A stretch of 64,000 nt of DNA, taken from Flavobacterium amniphilum. GTDB lineage: Bacteria > Bacteroidota > Bacteroidia > Flavobacteriales > Flavobacteriaceae. Below the pieces are notes generated by a model that had not been told where the DNA came from, did not search any database, and worked only from the letters and a program-made list of their open reading frames with translations. This document shows, piece by piece, positions 34,299 to 42,503 of the stretch. The DNA lies in contig NZ_JAMLJL010000015.1 of the NCBI RefSeq assembly GCF_023634845.1, forward strand, positions 38,552 through 102,551, read 5' to 3'. Position 1 is the stretch's first letter, and each line of letters opens with the position of its first letter. The position numbers and the translations under genes were made by a program.

Positions 34299-34586
34299 TT
34301 ATTTGAAAAAATATGAACTCTTTTTTTGAGTATTACCATTCAAGACTTTTTCAATATCTGAATAGTTATAATACATTATTCCGCCAATTTTGGTAAAAGT
34401 AAGTGTACCATTGATTCGGAGGTTCTGTAAAGTACCAGGAGAAATATTAAGCAATTTTCGGACTTCATTGGATTTGAGCCATTGCTTTACTTGTTGCGGT
34501 TTGGATTGAATGATTTCTTTTAAATCTTTCAAAAGAAGACTTCTGAATTCGTTTAAGTCTTCGCGAGTGATAACTTCGATAGCCAT
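34299..34586 (-). CDS. MerR/excisionase-type helix-turn-helix protein
   Basis: A 95-residue protein with a HTH_17-type domain at the C-terminal half (WLKSNEVRKLLNISPGTLQNLR, then GTLTFTKIGGIMYYNYSDI). Such proteins regulate excision or early transcription in Bacteroidetes elements. It is the first gene of the early unit (14 bp before the initiator gene). A homologue sits at 15268-15567. Confidence 0.75.
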   Translation of the reverse strand: MAIEVITREDLNEFRSLLLKDLKEIIQSKPQQVKQWLKSNEVRKLLNISPGTLQNLRINGTLTFTKIGGIMYYNYSDIEKVLNGNTQKKSSYFFK

Positions 34587-34676
34587 AACTGATGTTTTAG
34601 ATTGTTATGGTACAAAATTGTGAGGTTTAATTTGTTTTATTTCAGAATTCGGTTCGTGTTCGGTGTCATTTCTTAT

Positions 34677-35525
34677 TTAAATTAGCTCATCTGAGTCGTT
34701 CATTCGCTTTAACAAAGTTTCATTTAAAGAAATTATAAATTTTGTTTTATCTGTCTTTCTTGCTCTTATTTCGTGGAAAGTTCTGCGATATTGTCCCAAG
34801 TCAACCTCGAAAATATATTCAAAATATTCAGCAATATCTTTTAGATCTGCAGTACCATTATTGAATACTCCTTCTGAATTTAGAGCATATAATAATTCAA
34901 TTAATGAAACTTTTGAACCTGTCCATGTCAATTTGATGTTCGGTTTACGTTGTGTTTTTTCTGACGTGTCTTTACTTTCAATCATAATTAATTGGTTTTC
35001 TAAATATAATTGGATTAAATCATTAGCTAAAATTTTAGCCACTTTGAAATCGTGAGAGGTTGAAAAAGTAGTATCTGTTTCAAAATAATAGTTATCAAGT
35101 GATAGTTTTATATCAAATTTACCCCGAAGAAAATATTTATAGTCTAAATAGCTATTACCTGATCGGTAATATTTATAGAATTCAAGTTCATTATCAAAAA
35201 AAGCTTTAAGTTTTATCAATTCATTATTATAATACTTCTTCAAAATACGATTGCCTCCATTAGGCTTTTTCATTTCAATTTTTAGAATAGTATTGTAGTA
35301 GATTATTTTTGAGGTGAATTGCGGTTTTATTTCTTTGAAGAATTGAATTTCATCATCTTGGCTTTTAAATTGGTTTTTTAAAACAATATTTCGCAAATTT
35401 TCTTTAGCATTAAGTATAATTTCAATTGCTTTCTCGCAACGTTTTATTTCATTATCAATTTCAAGATCAATAAAATTTAGTTGTTCGTTAAGATCAGTTA
35501 ATAGTTTGGAGACTTTAGGGTTCAA
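34677..35525 (-). CDS. RteC-like regulator
   Basis: A 282-residue protein with the RteC family signature near the C-terminus (IKLTWTGSKVSLIELLYALNSEGVFNNG). In CTnDOT, RteC activates excision genes. Here it is 90 bp upstream of the HTH gene on the same strand and probably regulates excision or the early operon of the right-hand element. Confidence 0.8.
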   Translation of the reverse strand: MNPKVSKLLTDLNEQLNFIDLEIDNEIKRCEKAIEIILNAKENLRNIVLKNQFKSQDDEIQFFKEIKPQFTSKIIYYNTILKIEMKKPNGGNRILKKYYNNELIKLKAFFDNELEFYKYYRSGNSYLDYKYFLRGKFDIKLSLDNYYFETDTTFSTSHDFKVAKILANDLIQLYLENQLIMIESKDTSEKTQRKPNIKLTWTGSKVSLIELLYALNSEGVFNNGTADLKDIAEYFEYIFEVDLGQYRRTFHEIRARKTDKTKFIISLNETLLKRMNDSDELI

Positions 35526-35803
35526 AATTATTTATTTTCTACTTTTTACCATTTATTAAAATAAAAAACACAAACTTTATTTTAATCATACCAATTAATT
35601 TATTGTTTTTATTAATGCTAATCTTTAACTATTTTATAACTATAATATTGGTTATAACTATTTAATTTAAAATATACATTCCATTAGAAAATTCTAAACT
35701 ATTAAATAACAATATCGATAATAGTAATTGACCTAATTCTTTTAGTTTTACTATATTTTTCATACTTTGTATTTTTATTATTTTACGGTTATAATAAATG
35801 TTC
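35526..35803. other. AT-rich intergenic boundary between phage-like block and cargo
   Basis: 278 very AT-rich bases with no reading frame, no tRNA end copy and no strong terminator. Short alternating stretches such as taactataatattggttata are present. It separates the RteC gene from the decayed cargo genes, and it presumably holds the rteC promoter. Confidence 0.4.
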
Positions 35804-36343
35804 TTATTTATTTATGATTTCAAAACCGTCTTCTTCCAAAACAAAATGATCAGTATCATAAATATTATAGTCCACATTCTTAACATCGTTTTTAAAAGCT
35901 TCGGCTCCACTTTCAGGAAAATACTCTTCGTTTTTAACCCAAACAACTAACAGTCTTGGCTCATTTTCACGCAAATATTGTTGCCATTTTGGATATTGTT
36001 TTAAGTTGTTTTGATAATCGTGCCATAATTCTAAATTCACCTTATGTGCATGAGGTCGATTCATTCTAAGGAAATCTAAATGCCAAGTATCAGGATTTAC
36101 CATTTCAGGATTTCGAGTTCCGTGTGTATATTGCCACTTCAATCCTTCTAATTTGAAAGCTGGTAGTAACTTTTTTTCAGTTTTCTCGTCGCGATTAGCC
36201 CAAAAATCTTTTATGTCAGCCTATGCTTCTCCAATACCTTCTTCATAGGCATTACCGTTTTGAGTAATTATCGCAGTTATTCTATTTGGATTTGCTTTTG
36301 CGATTCTAAATCCAATAGGCGCACCATAGTCTTGCATCATTAT
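35804..36343 (-). pseudogene. decayed alpha/beta hydrolase (haloalkane dehalogenase/epoxide hydrolase-like)
   Basis: Two in-frame pieces belong together. The upstream one starts MMQDYGAPIGFRIA, resembling the nucleophile elbow of haloalkane dehalogenases. It is cut by an in-frame TAG at 36221-36223. The downstream one (WQYTHGTRNPEMVNPDTWHLD to the end) is the family's C-terminal part with the catalytic H in DTDHFVLEEDG. The N-terminal third is missing. Both a truncation and a nonsense codon mark it as dead. Confidence 0.8.
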
Positions 36344-36428
36344 TACCTAATAATTAATATTCTTTAGTTATAAAAATGCGTTTATAGTTTTTTGTAATAT
36401 TCTCGAAATAGATCAACGATTTAGATTA

Positions 36429-36560
36429 TTACTTAATTGCTTGAATATCAATATAAAATTTGATTTCTTCTCTTACTAAAACACCACCTGTCTCTAATAA
36501 AGTATCCCAAGTTAAACCAAAATATTCTCTATTTATTTCTCCAAAATTATTTATAAACTG
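36429..36560 (-). pseudogene. C-terminal remnant of a YceI gene
   Basis: The minus strand encodes GEINREYFGLTWDTLLETGG and VREEIKFYIDIQAIK before a stop, which matches the C-terminus of the YceI family and is similar to the intact YceI at 46126-46656 (GEINRKDFGLTWNAALETGG). Nothing upstream continues the frame. It is a truncated duplicate. Confidence 0.75.
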
Positions 36561-36590
36561 CCAAAGAATTTACTGGAGAAATTAAAAAGT

Positions 36591-36628
36591 GAGGAAACGC
36601 TGCAACCAACTGTGATTTGCGCTTCCTC
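36591..36628 (-). terminator. terminator of the alpha/beta hydrolase gene
   Basis: gaggaaacgc pairs with gcgcttcctc (9 of 10 positions), followed on the minus strand by TTTTTAATTT. It lies 36 bp past the stop of the 36664-37578 gene. Confidence 0.65.
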
Positions 36629-36663
36629 ATATAAGATCATTTTTTTTGTAGAATCTATATTTA

Positions 36664-37578
36664 TTAATTTCTTCTTTTAATAAAACTTAGTAATTCATTA
36701 TTAAATTTTTCTAGTTCTTCAATAAATAAACCATGACCACTTTTTTCAAATTTTACTATGTAAGAATTTTTTATTCCATTATGCATTTGCTCCGCTAGAG
36801 CAAATTCACAAATAACATCTTTAGTACCATGAAAAATAGCAGTTGGTATATTAATTTTTGAGAGTTCGCTTCTCAAATCTGTATCCCTCAATGCAATTAA
36901 ACTTTGAGTAGTTGCATAAGGTGATGCTTCTAAATTTATGGTTCCTAACCAGTTACCAATACCTGTAGGTATAGCGGTTTCTGTTGCACCGAATATTTTT
37001 CCAAAATTCTCTAAAAGTTGCGGTCTGTTATTTTTGCTTAATTCTATAAGACTATTCACATCTTCTTTGGTAAAACCGTAATTGTAGTCATCACGTTTAG
37101 TCCATACAGGAGCTGCAGCACCAAACAAAGCAAGTTTACTAACTCTTGAAGCATTATATTTTGCCACATAATATATTGATATTGCGCCACCCATTGAAAA
37201 ACCTCCTAATATTGCACCTTTTACATCTAACTTGTCTAAAACAACTTTAATATCTTTTGCATATACATCATAATTATAAGCCCCAAAAGGTTTATCAGAT
37301 TTTCCAAAACCACGTAAAGTAATACCTATTACTCTGAAACCTTTATCAACTAAAAATTGATATTGATATTCGTACATAGCATCACTTAAAGGCCATCCGT
37401 GTATCAAAACAACCGGTATGCTTTGAGTTTGACCTAAATCTGTAACATGTAGTTTTACGTTTTTTTCTACTGTTATGTATTCTTCTCTTGCTAAAGGAGT
37501 TGCATTATTTTGTGCAGTCATCTTGGTTGTAGTTAATGATATTACTAAAACTACAATTAGTGTTTTTAAAGTTTTCAT
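36664..37578 (-). CDS. secreted alpha/beta hydrolase (arylesterase/non-heme chloroperoxidase type)
   Basis: A 304-residue protein with a signal peptide (about 1-22, ending MTAQ). The alpha/beta hydrolase core shows the oxyanion-hole HGWPLS near 61, the nucleophile GFSMGG near 133, an aspartate in HGTKDVICEF and the histidine in KSGHGLFIEE. It is the last gene of a minus-strand unit beginning with OsmC 12 bp upstream. Homologues hydrolyse esters or act as perhydrolases; the substrate is unknown. Confidence 0.8.
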   Translation of the reverse strand: MKTLKTLIVVLVISLTTTKMTAQNNATPLAREEYITVEKNVKLHVTDLGQTQSIPVVLIHGWPLSDAMYEYQYQFLVDKGFRVIGITLRGFGKSDKPFGAYNYDVYAKDIKVVLDKLDVKGAILGGFSMGGAISIYYVAKYNASRVSKLALFGAAAPVWTKRDDYNYGFTKEDVNSLIELSKNNRPQLLENFGKIFGATETAIPTGIGNWLGTINLEASPYATTQSLIALRDTDLRSELSKINIPTAIFHGTKDVICEFALAEQMHNGIKNSYIVKFEKSGHGLFIEELEKFNNELLSFIKRRN

Positions 37579-37589
37579 ATTATTATGTA

Positions 37590-38000
37590 TTAAATTAAAG
37601 TTGCATTTAAGGTGATTTCTAATTTGTAAGCGTTACTTACTGGACAAGTTTCTTCTGCCAATTTTGCAATTCTCTGAAATTCTTCTTCTGTGATTCCCTT
37701 TATTTTTGCAGTTAAAACTAAATCTGATTTAGTTATAACACCATTTTCTAATGTAATTGATGCTGTAGTCGTCAGCTCTTCTGGGTTATATCCAGCAGAT
37801 GTAAGCTCGGCACTTAATTTCATGGTAAAACAACCTGCATGAGCTGCTGCCATCAGTTCTTCAGGATTAGTATCTGTACCGTTTTCAAAACGAGACACAA
37901 AAGTGTAAGGTGTTTTTGTTAACACACCACTTTGTGAGGTTAAATGACCTTTACCTTCTTTAATTGTGCCGTTCCATACAGCTGTTGCATTTCTTTTCAT
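37590..38000 (-). CDS. OsmC family peroxiredoxin
   Basis: A 136-residue OsmC-type thiol peroxidase. The two redox cysteines are in AAHAGCFTM and EETCPVSNAY, and the N-terminal RNATAVWNGTIKEGKG is typical. I take the start at 38000; an upstream in-frame ATG at 38012 adds four residues. It reduces organic hydroperoxides. One of two OsmC-fold proteins in the cargo, it fits a redox-stress theme. Confidence 0.85.
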   Translation of the reverse strand: MKRNATAVWNGTIKEGKGHLTSQSGVLTKTPYTFVSRFENGTDTNPEELMAAAHAGCFTMKLSAELTSAGYNPEELTTTASITLENGVITKSDLVLTAKIKGITEEEFQRIAKLAEETCPVSNAYKLEITLNATLI

Positions 38001-38141
38001 GTTTATTATCATTTAATTTATTATTTAGTTTTAAATCTATTTTATTAGTTTAAAACATATAATTTTATGAACGTAATCCCATTGCTTTTTTTAATATTTA
38101 CATATTTGCCAATTTTTAACAATTATGCTCCTCCTCCTTAT

Positions 38142-39521
38142 TTAAAAACCAATCCAAATTGTTAATCCATTATAAAAAGTGTTTTTAGAAGCACCACTTT
38201 GTTTTACAAAATCACCAGCAACAAATAGATATGTTTCACTTGATAATTGTAAATTTCTATTTATTTCATACTCTAATTTTAGTCCATTTTGAAAACCAAT
38301 AAAACGACTATTACTATTGTTAGATGGAAGTATTAAACGTTTTCCACCGTTATATAATCCATCTTCTAATTTTGCTCTCCAGTAAAAATCAGCTTCAATA
38401 ACTGCTTCAAACCTTTCAGTAAAATTTAATTTAATCGACGGGTGAATATCAAACATATTCATTGCTGCAACTTGGGTAATTAAACCAAAATATGCTGGAT
38501 TATTAAAATAAGGGTTAAAAGTTCCGAGTTTGTTATCTCCTTTATTTTTATCTCCTGAAATATAATCTAATTTCAATCCAAAATCAGGCTTAAATTTAGT
38601 ATTGATTAAGTTATAATGCCAGTCTCCAGCAATAGAAAAAGCGCTTATTGTTTTATCTCCAAAATCTCCAAATTGATAATTTAGTTCTGTATTAAACTTA
38701 AATCGTTTACCTATGCTTCCAAAGCGTCTTATTCCAATTGTATGACGAGTTTCTGGATTTATTCCAGCTTCATACATTACCATTTTTGAATCAAAACCAA
38801 TATAATATAAAGACGTCTTACCATAAAAATTATTGTTATTTGTATTTACGCCTATACCCCATGTGTATGGTGCATCAGATGATCTATTGTCAAAAATGCC
38901 ATTAGGTACTTTTACTTCTCTTCCATAAAATAGATTTCCATTAAAAAAATTGTTGTCAATAATTATTCTTAACATATCAAAACTTAAACGACTGTTAGGA
39001 CCATTTCTGAATGAGATAAGGCGACCTGAGCCCAAAAATAATTCTTGTCTTCCTGCTCTTATTCTTAAGCTTGTAGATTTGATAGGAATTGTAAACTCTG
39101 CAAAGGATTGGTGTAAATCTAGCTTATCAGATTGTAGAATCAAGCTTTCCTTAAGTGAAACTAAACCATGAGTAAGCTGCCCGAAAACACGAACATATTT
39201 TCCTAGATGTAAATCAGTATGAAACATCATTCGTTGAGAATAAAACGATTCATCAGCATCTTCATTGCTACTCCAATTTTTGTTATCTGTATGCTCAAAT
39301 CTAGGTCTAAATTCGCCTCCTAAACTCAAATAAATAGACTTATTTTTAGAAAGTGGAATCGCTTTAATTTGATTGAAAAAAGATGCATTTCTTAAACTAT
39401 CATTTTGGAGTAAAAAGCTGTAGTTTTCATCCTCTCTCAATAATTTAATATTGGGTAATTCTTGTGAATATCCTGCTATAGAGCCGAAAAGTACAAATAT
39501 AAATAAACTAATTTTTTTCAT
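38142..39521 (-). CDS. alginate-export-like outer membrane porin
   Basis: A 459-residue protein with a signal peptide (ending GYSQ). LSLGGEFRPRFEH, RVFGQLTHG and RAGRQELFLGSGRLISFRNGPNSR match the alginate_exp (AlgE-like) beta-barrel family, and it ends in a barrel-like GLTIWIGF with terminal F. It would form an outer membrane channel for an anionic or aromatic solute. It overlaps the Ig-like gene upstream by 4 bases. Confidence 0.8.
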   Translation of the reverse strand: MKKISLFIFVLFGSIAGYSQELPNIKLLREDENYSFLLQNDSLRNASFFNQIKAIPLSKNKSIYLSLGGEFRPRFEHTDNKNWSSNEDADESFYSQRMMFHTDLHLGKYVRVFGQLTHGLVSLKESLILQSDKLDLHQSFAEFTIPIKSTSLRIRAGRQELFLGSGRLISFRNGPNSRLSFDMLRIIIDNNFFNGNLFYGREVKVPNGIFDNRSSDAPYTWGIGVNTNNNNFYGKTSLYYIGFDSKMVMYEAGINPETRHTIGIRRFGSIGKRFKFNTELNYQFGDFGDKTISAFSIAGDWHYNLINTKFKPDFGLKLDYISGDKNKGDNKLGTFNPYFNNPAYFGLITQVAAMNMFDIHPSIKLNFTERFEAVIEADFYWRAKLEDGLYNGGKRLILPSNNSNSRFIGFQNGLKLEYEINRNLQLSSETYLFVAGDFVKQSGASKNTFYNGLTIWIGF

Positions 39522-40321
39522 TTTATTGTAAATTTTAATATGTTTCTTAAATTATTGGTAATGTAATCTGTAGGTTTATAATCAAATAACTTATTGATTG
39601 TATTAGCTGAAATGTCTTCTAATTGTGGCTCTACAATTACTTGATAATCACCTTTTTTCCATTTTTCATTGGGTTTGAAAATCCATGTACTTTCATGGTT
39701 ATCTAAAATAACGTTACCTTGAATTTTTTTTTTATCTCTAAAAACTTTAATCAAGGTGTAAGCAGATATATGGTTTATTTTATCATTAAAATTAATAACA
39801 ATTGTTTCTTTGGAATTTAGTTTTGGCAATTCCAATTTCCACTTTTCAATATCTGGTGGGACTATATCGTCATTAACAGCAATGAAGGTTTTGGTATAAT
39901 TATTTTCTAATTTTTGATCTTCAAAATCAAGTATCAGATTATCAATCTCTAGAGAATATTTTTTTCCTTCATCAAATGCACGCCCCATTTTATTATTGGC
40001 TAGTAAACCTAATTTTACTCTTCCAGGATCTACAAGTAAGGTTATGGTAGTGCGGTCTTCATTCCATAATTCATATTGATTTTCATAGAAAACACCAGTG
40101 ATATTTTTTTTGCATTCATCCAATAGTTTAATGTGTTGAAGTATATTCATTTCCTGCATAGGTTTTGAAAACTTAATATAGAAGCGTAGAATATTAACTG
40201 GTATTGAATCCGAAGTAGGATATATAGCAATTATACGAGGTCTATTCTGTGCATTCAGCTTTGTAAAACTGAATACATAACAAAATAAAAGTATTTTAAT
40301 AAAAGAAAGTAATCTATTCAT
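39518..40321 (-). CDS. secreted protein with Ig-like (SbsA/Big_5) domains
   Basis: A 267-residue protein with a signal peptide (ending KLNAQ). PRIIAIYPTSDSIPVNILRFYIKFSKPM is a Big_5-type Ig-like start, and a second similar unit begins at VVPPDIEKWKLELPKLNSKETIVINFND (partially shown). It overlaps both neighbours by a few bases. It may be a periplasmic partner of the porin. Confidence 0.6.
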   Translation of the reverse strand: MNRLLSFIKILLFCYVFSFTKLNAQNRPRIIAIYPTSDSIPVNILRFYIKFSKPMQEMNILQHIKLLDECKKNITGVFYENQYELWNEDRTTITLLVDPGRVKLGLLANNKMGRAFDEGKKYSLEIDNLILDFEDQKLENNYTKTFIAVNDDIVPPDIEKWKLELPKLNSKETIVINFNDKINHISAYTLIKVFRDKKKIQGNVILDNHESTWIFKPNEKWKKGDYQVIVEPQLEDISANTINKLFDYKPTDYITNNLRNILKFTIK

Positions 40322-40892
40322 TTTTGCATTTTTTTTCTATATTTCTGTCTGGTATTAACCAAACCAAGCCAACTCCTACAAAACAAATAATTGAAAAATA
40401 TGTATTTACCAAGACCAGTGCCATTCCTATTACATATACAATAATTGAGGCGTATTCCTTTTTTTTCGAACCAATAACTTGATGGATGTCATCAGTAGCG
40501 CTATGATTTTTAAGAACCATAGTTTTTAAAATTAGGAAAGCTATAGCACTCATTAAAAAAACAAATCCATAAATCATAACAGGAATAGTTTCCATGTGAT
40601 TTTCTCCTATCCAAGTTGTCGTAAAGGGTATTAGCGAAAGCCAAAATAGAAGATGTAAATTTGCCCAAAGTATTTTTCCGTTAATTGCTTTTGTAATTTG
40701 AAAAAGGTGATGGTGACTATTCCAATAAATACCAACATTTATAAAACTTACCAAATAACTTATTAATAATGGCATTAATGAAATTAAACCTTTAATGCTT
40801 AGAGTATTTGGCGGATTTAATATTAAAACCATAATTGTAATAATAATAGAAAAAACACCATCACTGAAAGCTTCTAGCCTTGATGATTTCAT
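40314..40892 (-). CDS. TMEM175-like (DUF1211) channel protein
   Basis: A 192-residue membrane protein with about six transmembrane segments. The RLEAFSDGVFSIIITIMVL motif at the N-terminus is the family hallmark (RxxxFSDGV in TM1). Bacterial TMEM175 proteins conduct potassium or other cations. It overlaps the pirin gene and the Ig-like gene by 4-8 bases, so the unit is translationally coupled. Confidence 0.85.
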   Translation of the reverse strand: MKSSRLEAFSDGVFSIIITIMVLILNPPNTLSIKGLISLMPLLISYLVSFINVGIYWNSHHHLFQITKAINGKILWANLHLLFWLSLIPFTTTWIGENHMETIPVMIYGFVFLMSAIAFLILKTMVLKNHSATDDIHQVIGSKKKEYASIIVYVIGMALVLVNTYFSIICFVGVGLVWLIPDRNIEKKCKNE

Positions 40893-41902
40893 AAGTTTTC
40901 TTCTAGTCCATTAGCATGTAATGCAAATCTGCCTTTATTTCTTGGGTGAACTTGTTCCGCTTCTTTCCATGGCCAACCTCCAAATTGTGTTTTACCAAAA
41001 TCTTTCATAGCTTCTCTAATTTCAAGTTCAGTATTCATTACAAATGGGCCATATTGTACGACTGGTTCGTTTATCGGTTTGCCCTCTAATATCAAAAAAC
41101 AAGAAATTTCATTGTTATTTTCAATAATTAAATCTTCATCAGGTTTAAATTCAACTAGTTGGTTTACTTTTATTTGCTGTCCATCAATATTTATTGATTT
41201 ACCTTTATAAAAAAACAAAGTTCTATTAGCTTCTGGTATAGTTTTAGAAAACGTAAATATGGCATTAGCTTCCATTTTAAAAGTGTAAATACCAACAGCA
41301 TTATTATAATCTGCAGCCCAAGAATTTGGAGTAGGAGAATGAGCTGTTATTTCATCTATTTTACCAGCAATAATATCAATAATTGTTTTGTTACCATTAA
41401 CATCTTTATGTTCAATAGTTGGTATGTTTTCTTTCCACAACATTTTAAAATGTGGTTCTACCATTTTAGACGCTTTAGGTAAATTAAGCCATATTTGAAA
41501 CATTTCCATTGGATTAACTTTATCTTGATTAATTAAAGGAAACATTTCAGAATGTTGAATACCACTACCTGCAGTCATCCACTGCACATCACCAGCCATA
41601 AATCTGCCTGCTGCCCCTAAAGAATCAGAATGATCTATTACGCCTTCTTTATTTATTGATATAGTTTCAAAACCACGATGTGGATGATAAGGAAATCCTG
41701 GAATACTTGTACCATGATACATTCTGAAGCCATCTTTCATAACAAAATCATGTCCAATGTTTCTATCTTTAAATTGCTCAGAGTCCAAACCCATATTTGC
41801 ATTCCCTTTTGGGTATACGTCACGATGATATGCACAAAAGATGAAAGGATCATTTGTTTTCCATGGAAAACTTAGTGGTTCGATATTTACTATTTTACTC
41901 AT
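40889..41902 (-). CDS. pirin family protein (long form)
   Basis: A 337-residue bicupin. GFPYHPHRGFETIS supplies the metal-binding histidines, with the conserved GSGIQHSEM and the pirin C-terminal cupin. Pirins bind iron, and some have quercetinase activity. It is one of two pirins in the cargo; the other is the short form at 46670-47392. Confidence 0.85.
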   Translation of the reverse strand: MSKIVNIEPLSFPWKTNDPFIFCAYHRDVYPKGNANMGLDSEQFKDRNIGHDFVMKDGFRMYHGTSIPGFPYHPHRGFETISINKEGVIDHSDSLGAAGRFMAGDVQWMTAGSGIQHSEMFPLINQDKVNPMEMFQIWLNLPKASKMVEPHFKMLWKENIPTIEHKDVNGNKTIIDIIAGKIDEITAHSPTPNSWAADYNNAVGIYTFKMEANAIFTFSKTIPEANRTLFFYKGKSINIDGQQIKVNQLVEFKPDEDLIIENNNEISCFLILEGKPINEPVVQYGPFVMNTELEIREAMKDFGKTQFGGWPWKEAEQVHPRNKGRFALHANGLEENL

Positions 41903-41932
41903 TTTCTTTTATTTTTAAAGTATCAGAAAGAA

Positions 41933-42499
41933 TTAAAATAACCATTTTTTAAACAGTTTAGTGAGATTTGGCATCAAAACCCATGTTAACAAAGTAACCA
42001 ATGTTATGGTGACAAAAAAAACTTTTAGGGCTAACGGAAATGATGGAAACAATTTGCTAAAAATTTCTAAAAGTATTATTACCATAGGAAATACGGCAAT
42101 CCAAGTAAGTAAAGCCATTTTCCACTTTGGAGGTTTTTTATCTTCAACTTTAACACCAGTAAACCAAAAACCAATACTATTATGAAAATCCAATTGCATT
42201 TCTTTTTGTGAAATTTTATTTAATTTTTTTAGTTCTAATATTCGTTCCTCCGAATCTATCCATTCAATAAGATTTTCCATGTTTTCGAATTGAAATGCAA
42301 TTATATATTCATTCGATAGATTATTTACTTTGGGAGGTATTATAAATACTCCTTTAAATCCTTTGAATAGGTTGATTTTTTTTTCAATTTTATCAAACCA
42401 ATTTTCAAAATCTTTTTCAGCACCTAATTTTATACTGTGTCGAACAATAGTTGTAATAGGAGTAATAATTTCAGTGGATTTTTTATGCCTTTCTATCAT
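41933..42499 (-). CDS. antibiotic-biosynthesis-monooxygenase (ABM)-domain membrane protein
   Basis: A 188-residue protein when started at the ATG at 42499 (an in-frame ATG at 42526 would overlap the neighbour). Residues about 10-100 form an ABM-type ferredoxin-like domain (VRHSIKLGAEKDFENWFDKI, EYIIAFQFENMENLIEWIDS). Two C-terminal transmembrane helices follow (ALLTWIAVFPMVIILL, FFVTITLVTLLTWVLM). Such proteins bind quinone-like or aromatic ligands at the membrane. The reaction is unknown. Confidence 0.75.
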   Translation of the reverse strand: MIERHKKSTEIITPITTIVRHSIKLGAEKDFENWFDKIEKKINLFKGFKGVFIIPPKVNNLSNEYIIAFQFENMENLIEWIDSEERILELKKLNKISQKEMQLDFHNSIGFWFTGVKVEDKKPPKWKMALLTWIAVFPMVIILLEIFSKLFPSFPLALKVFFVTITLVTLLTWVLMPNLTKLFKKWLF

Positions 42500-42503
42500 G
42501 ATT

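Noticed and set aside
20858..35525. tailed prophage or conjugative element
   Set aside because: No terminase, portal, tail, major HK97 capsid, relaxase or Tra protein is visible among the genes of this block.
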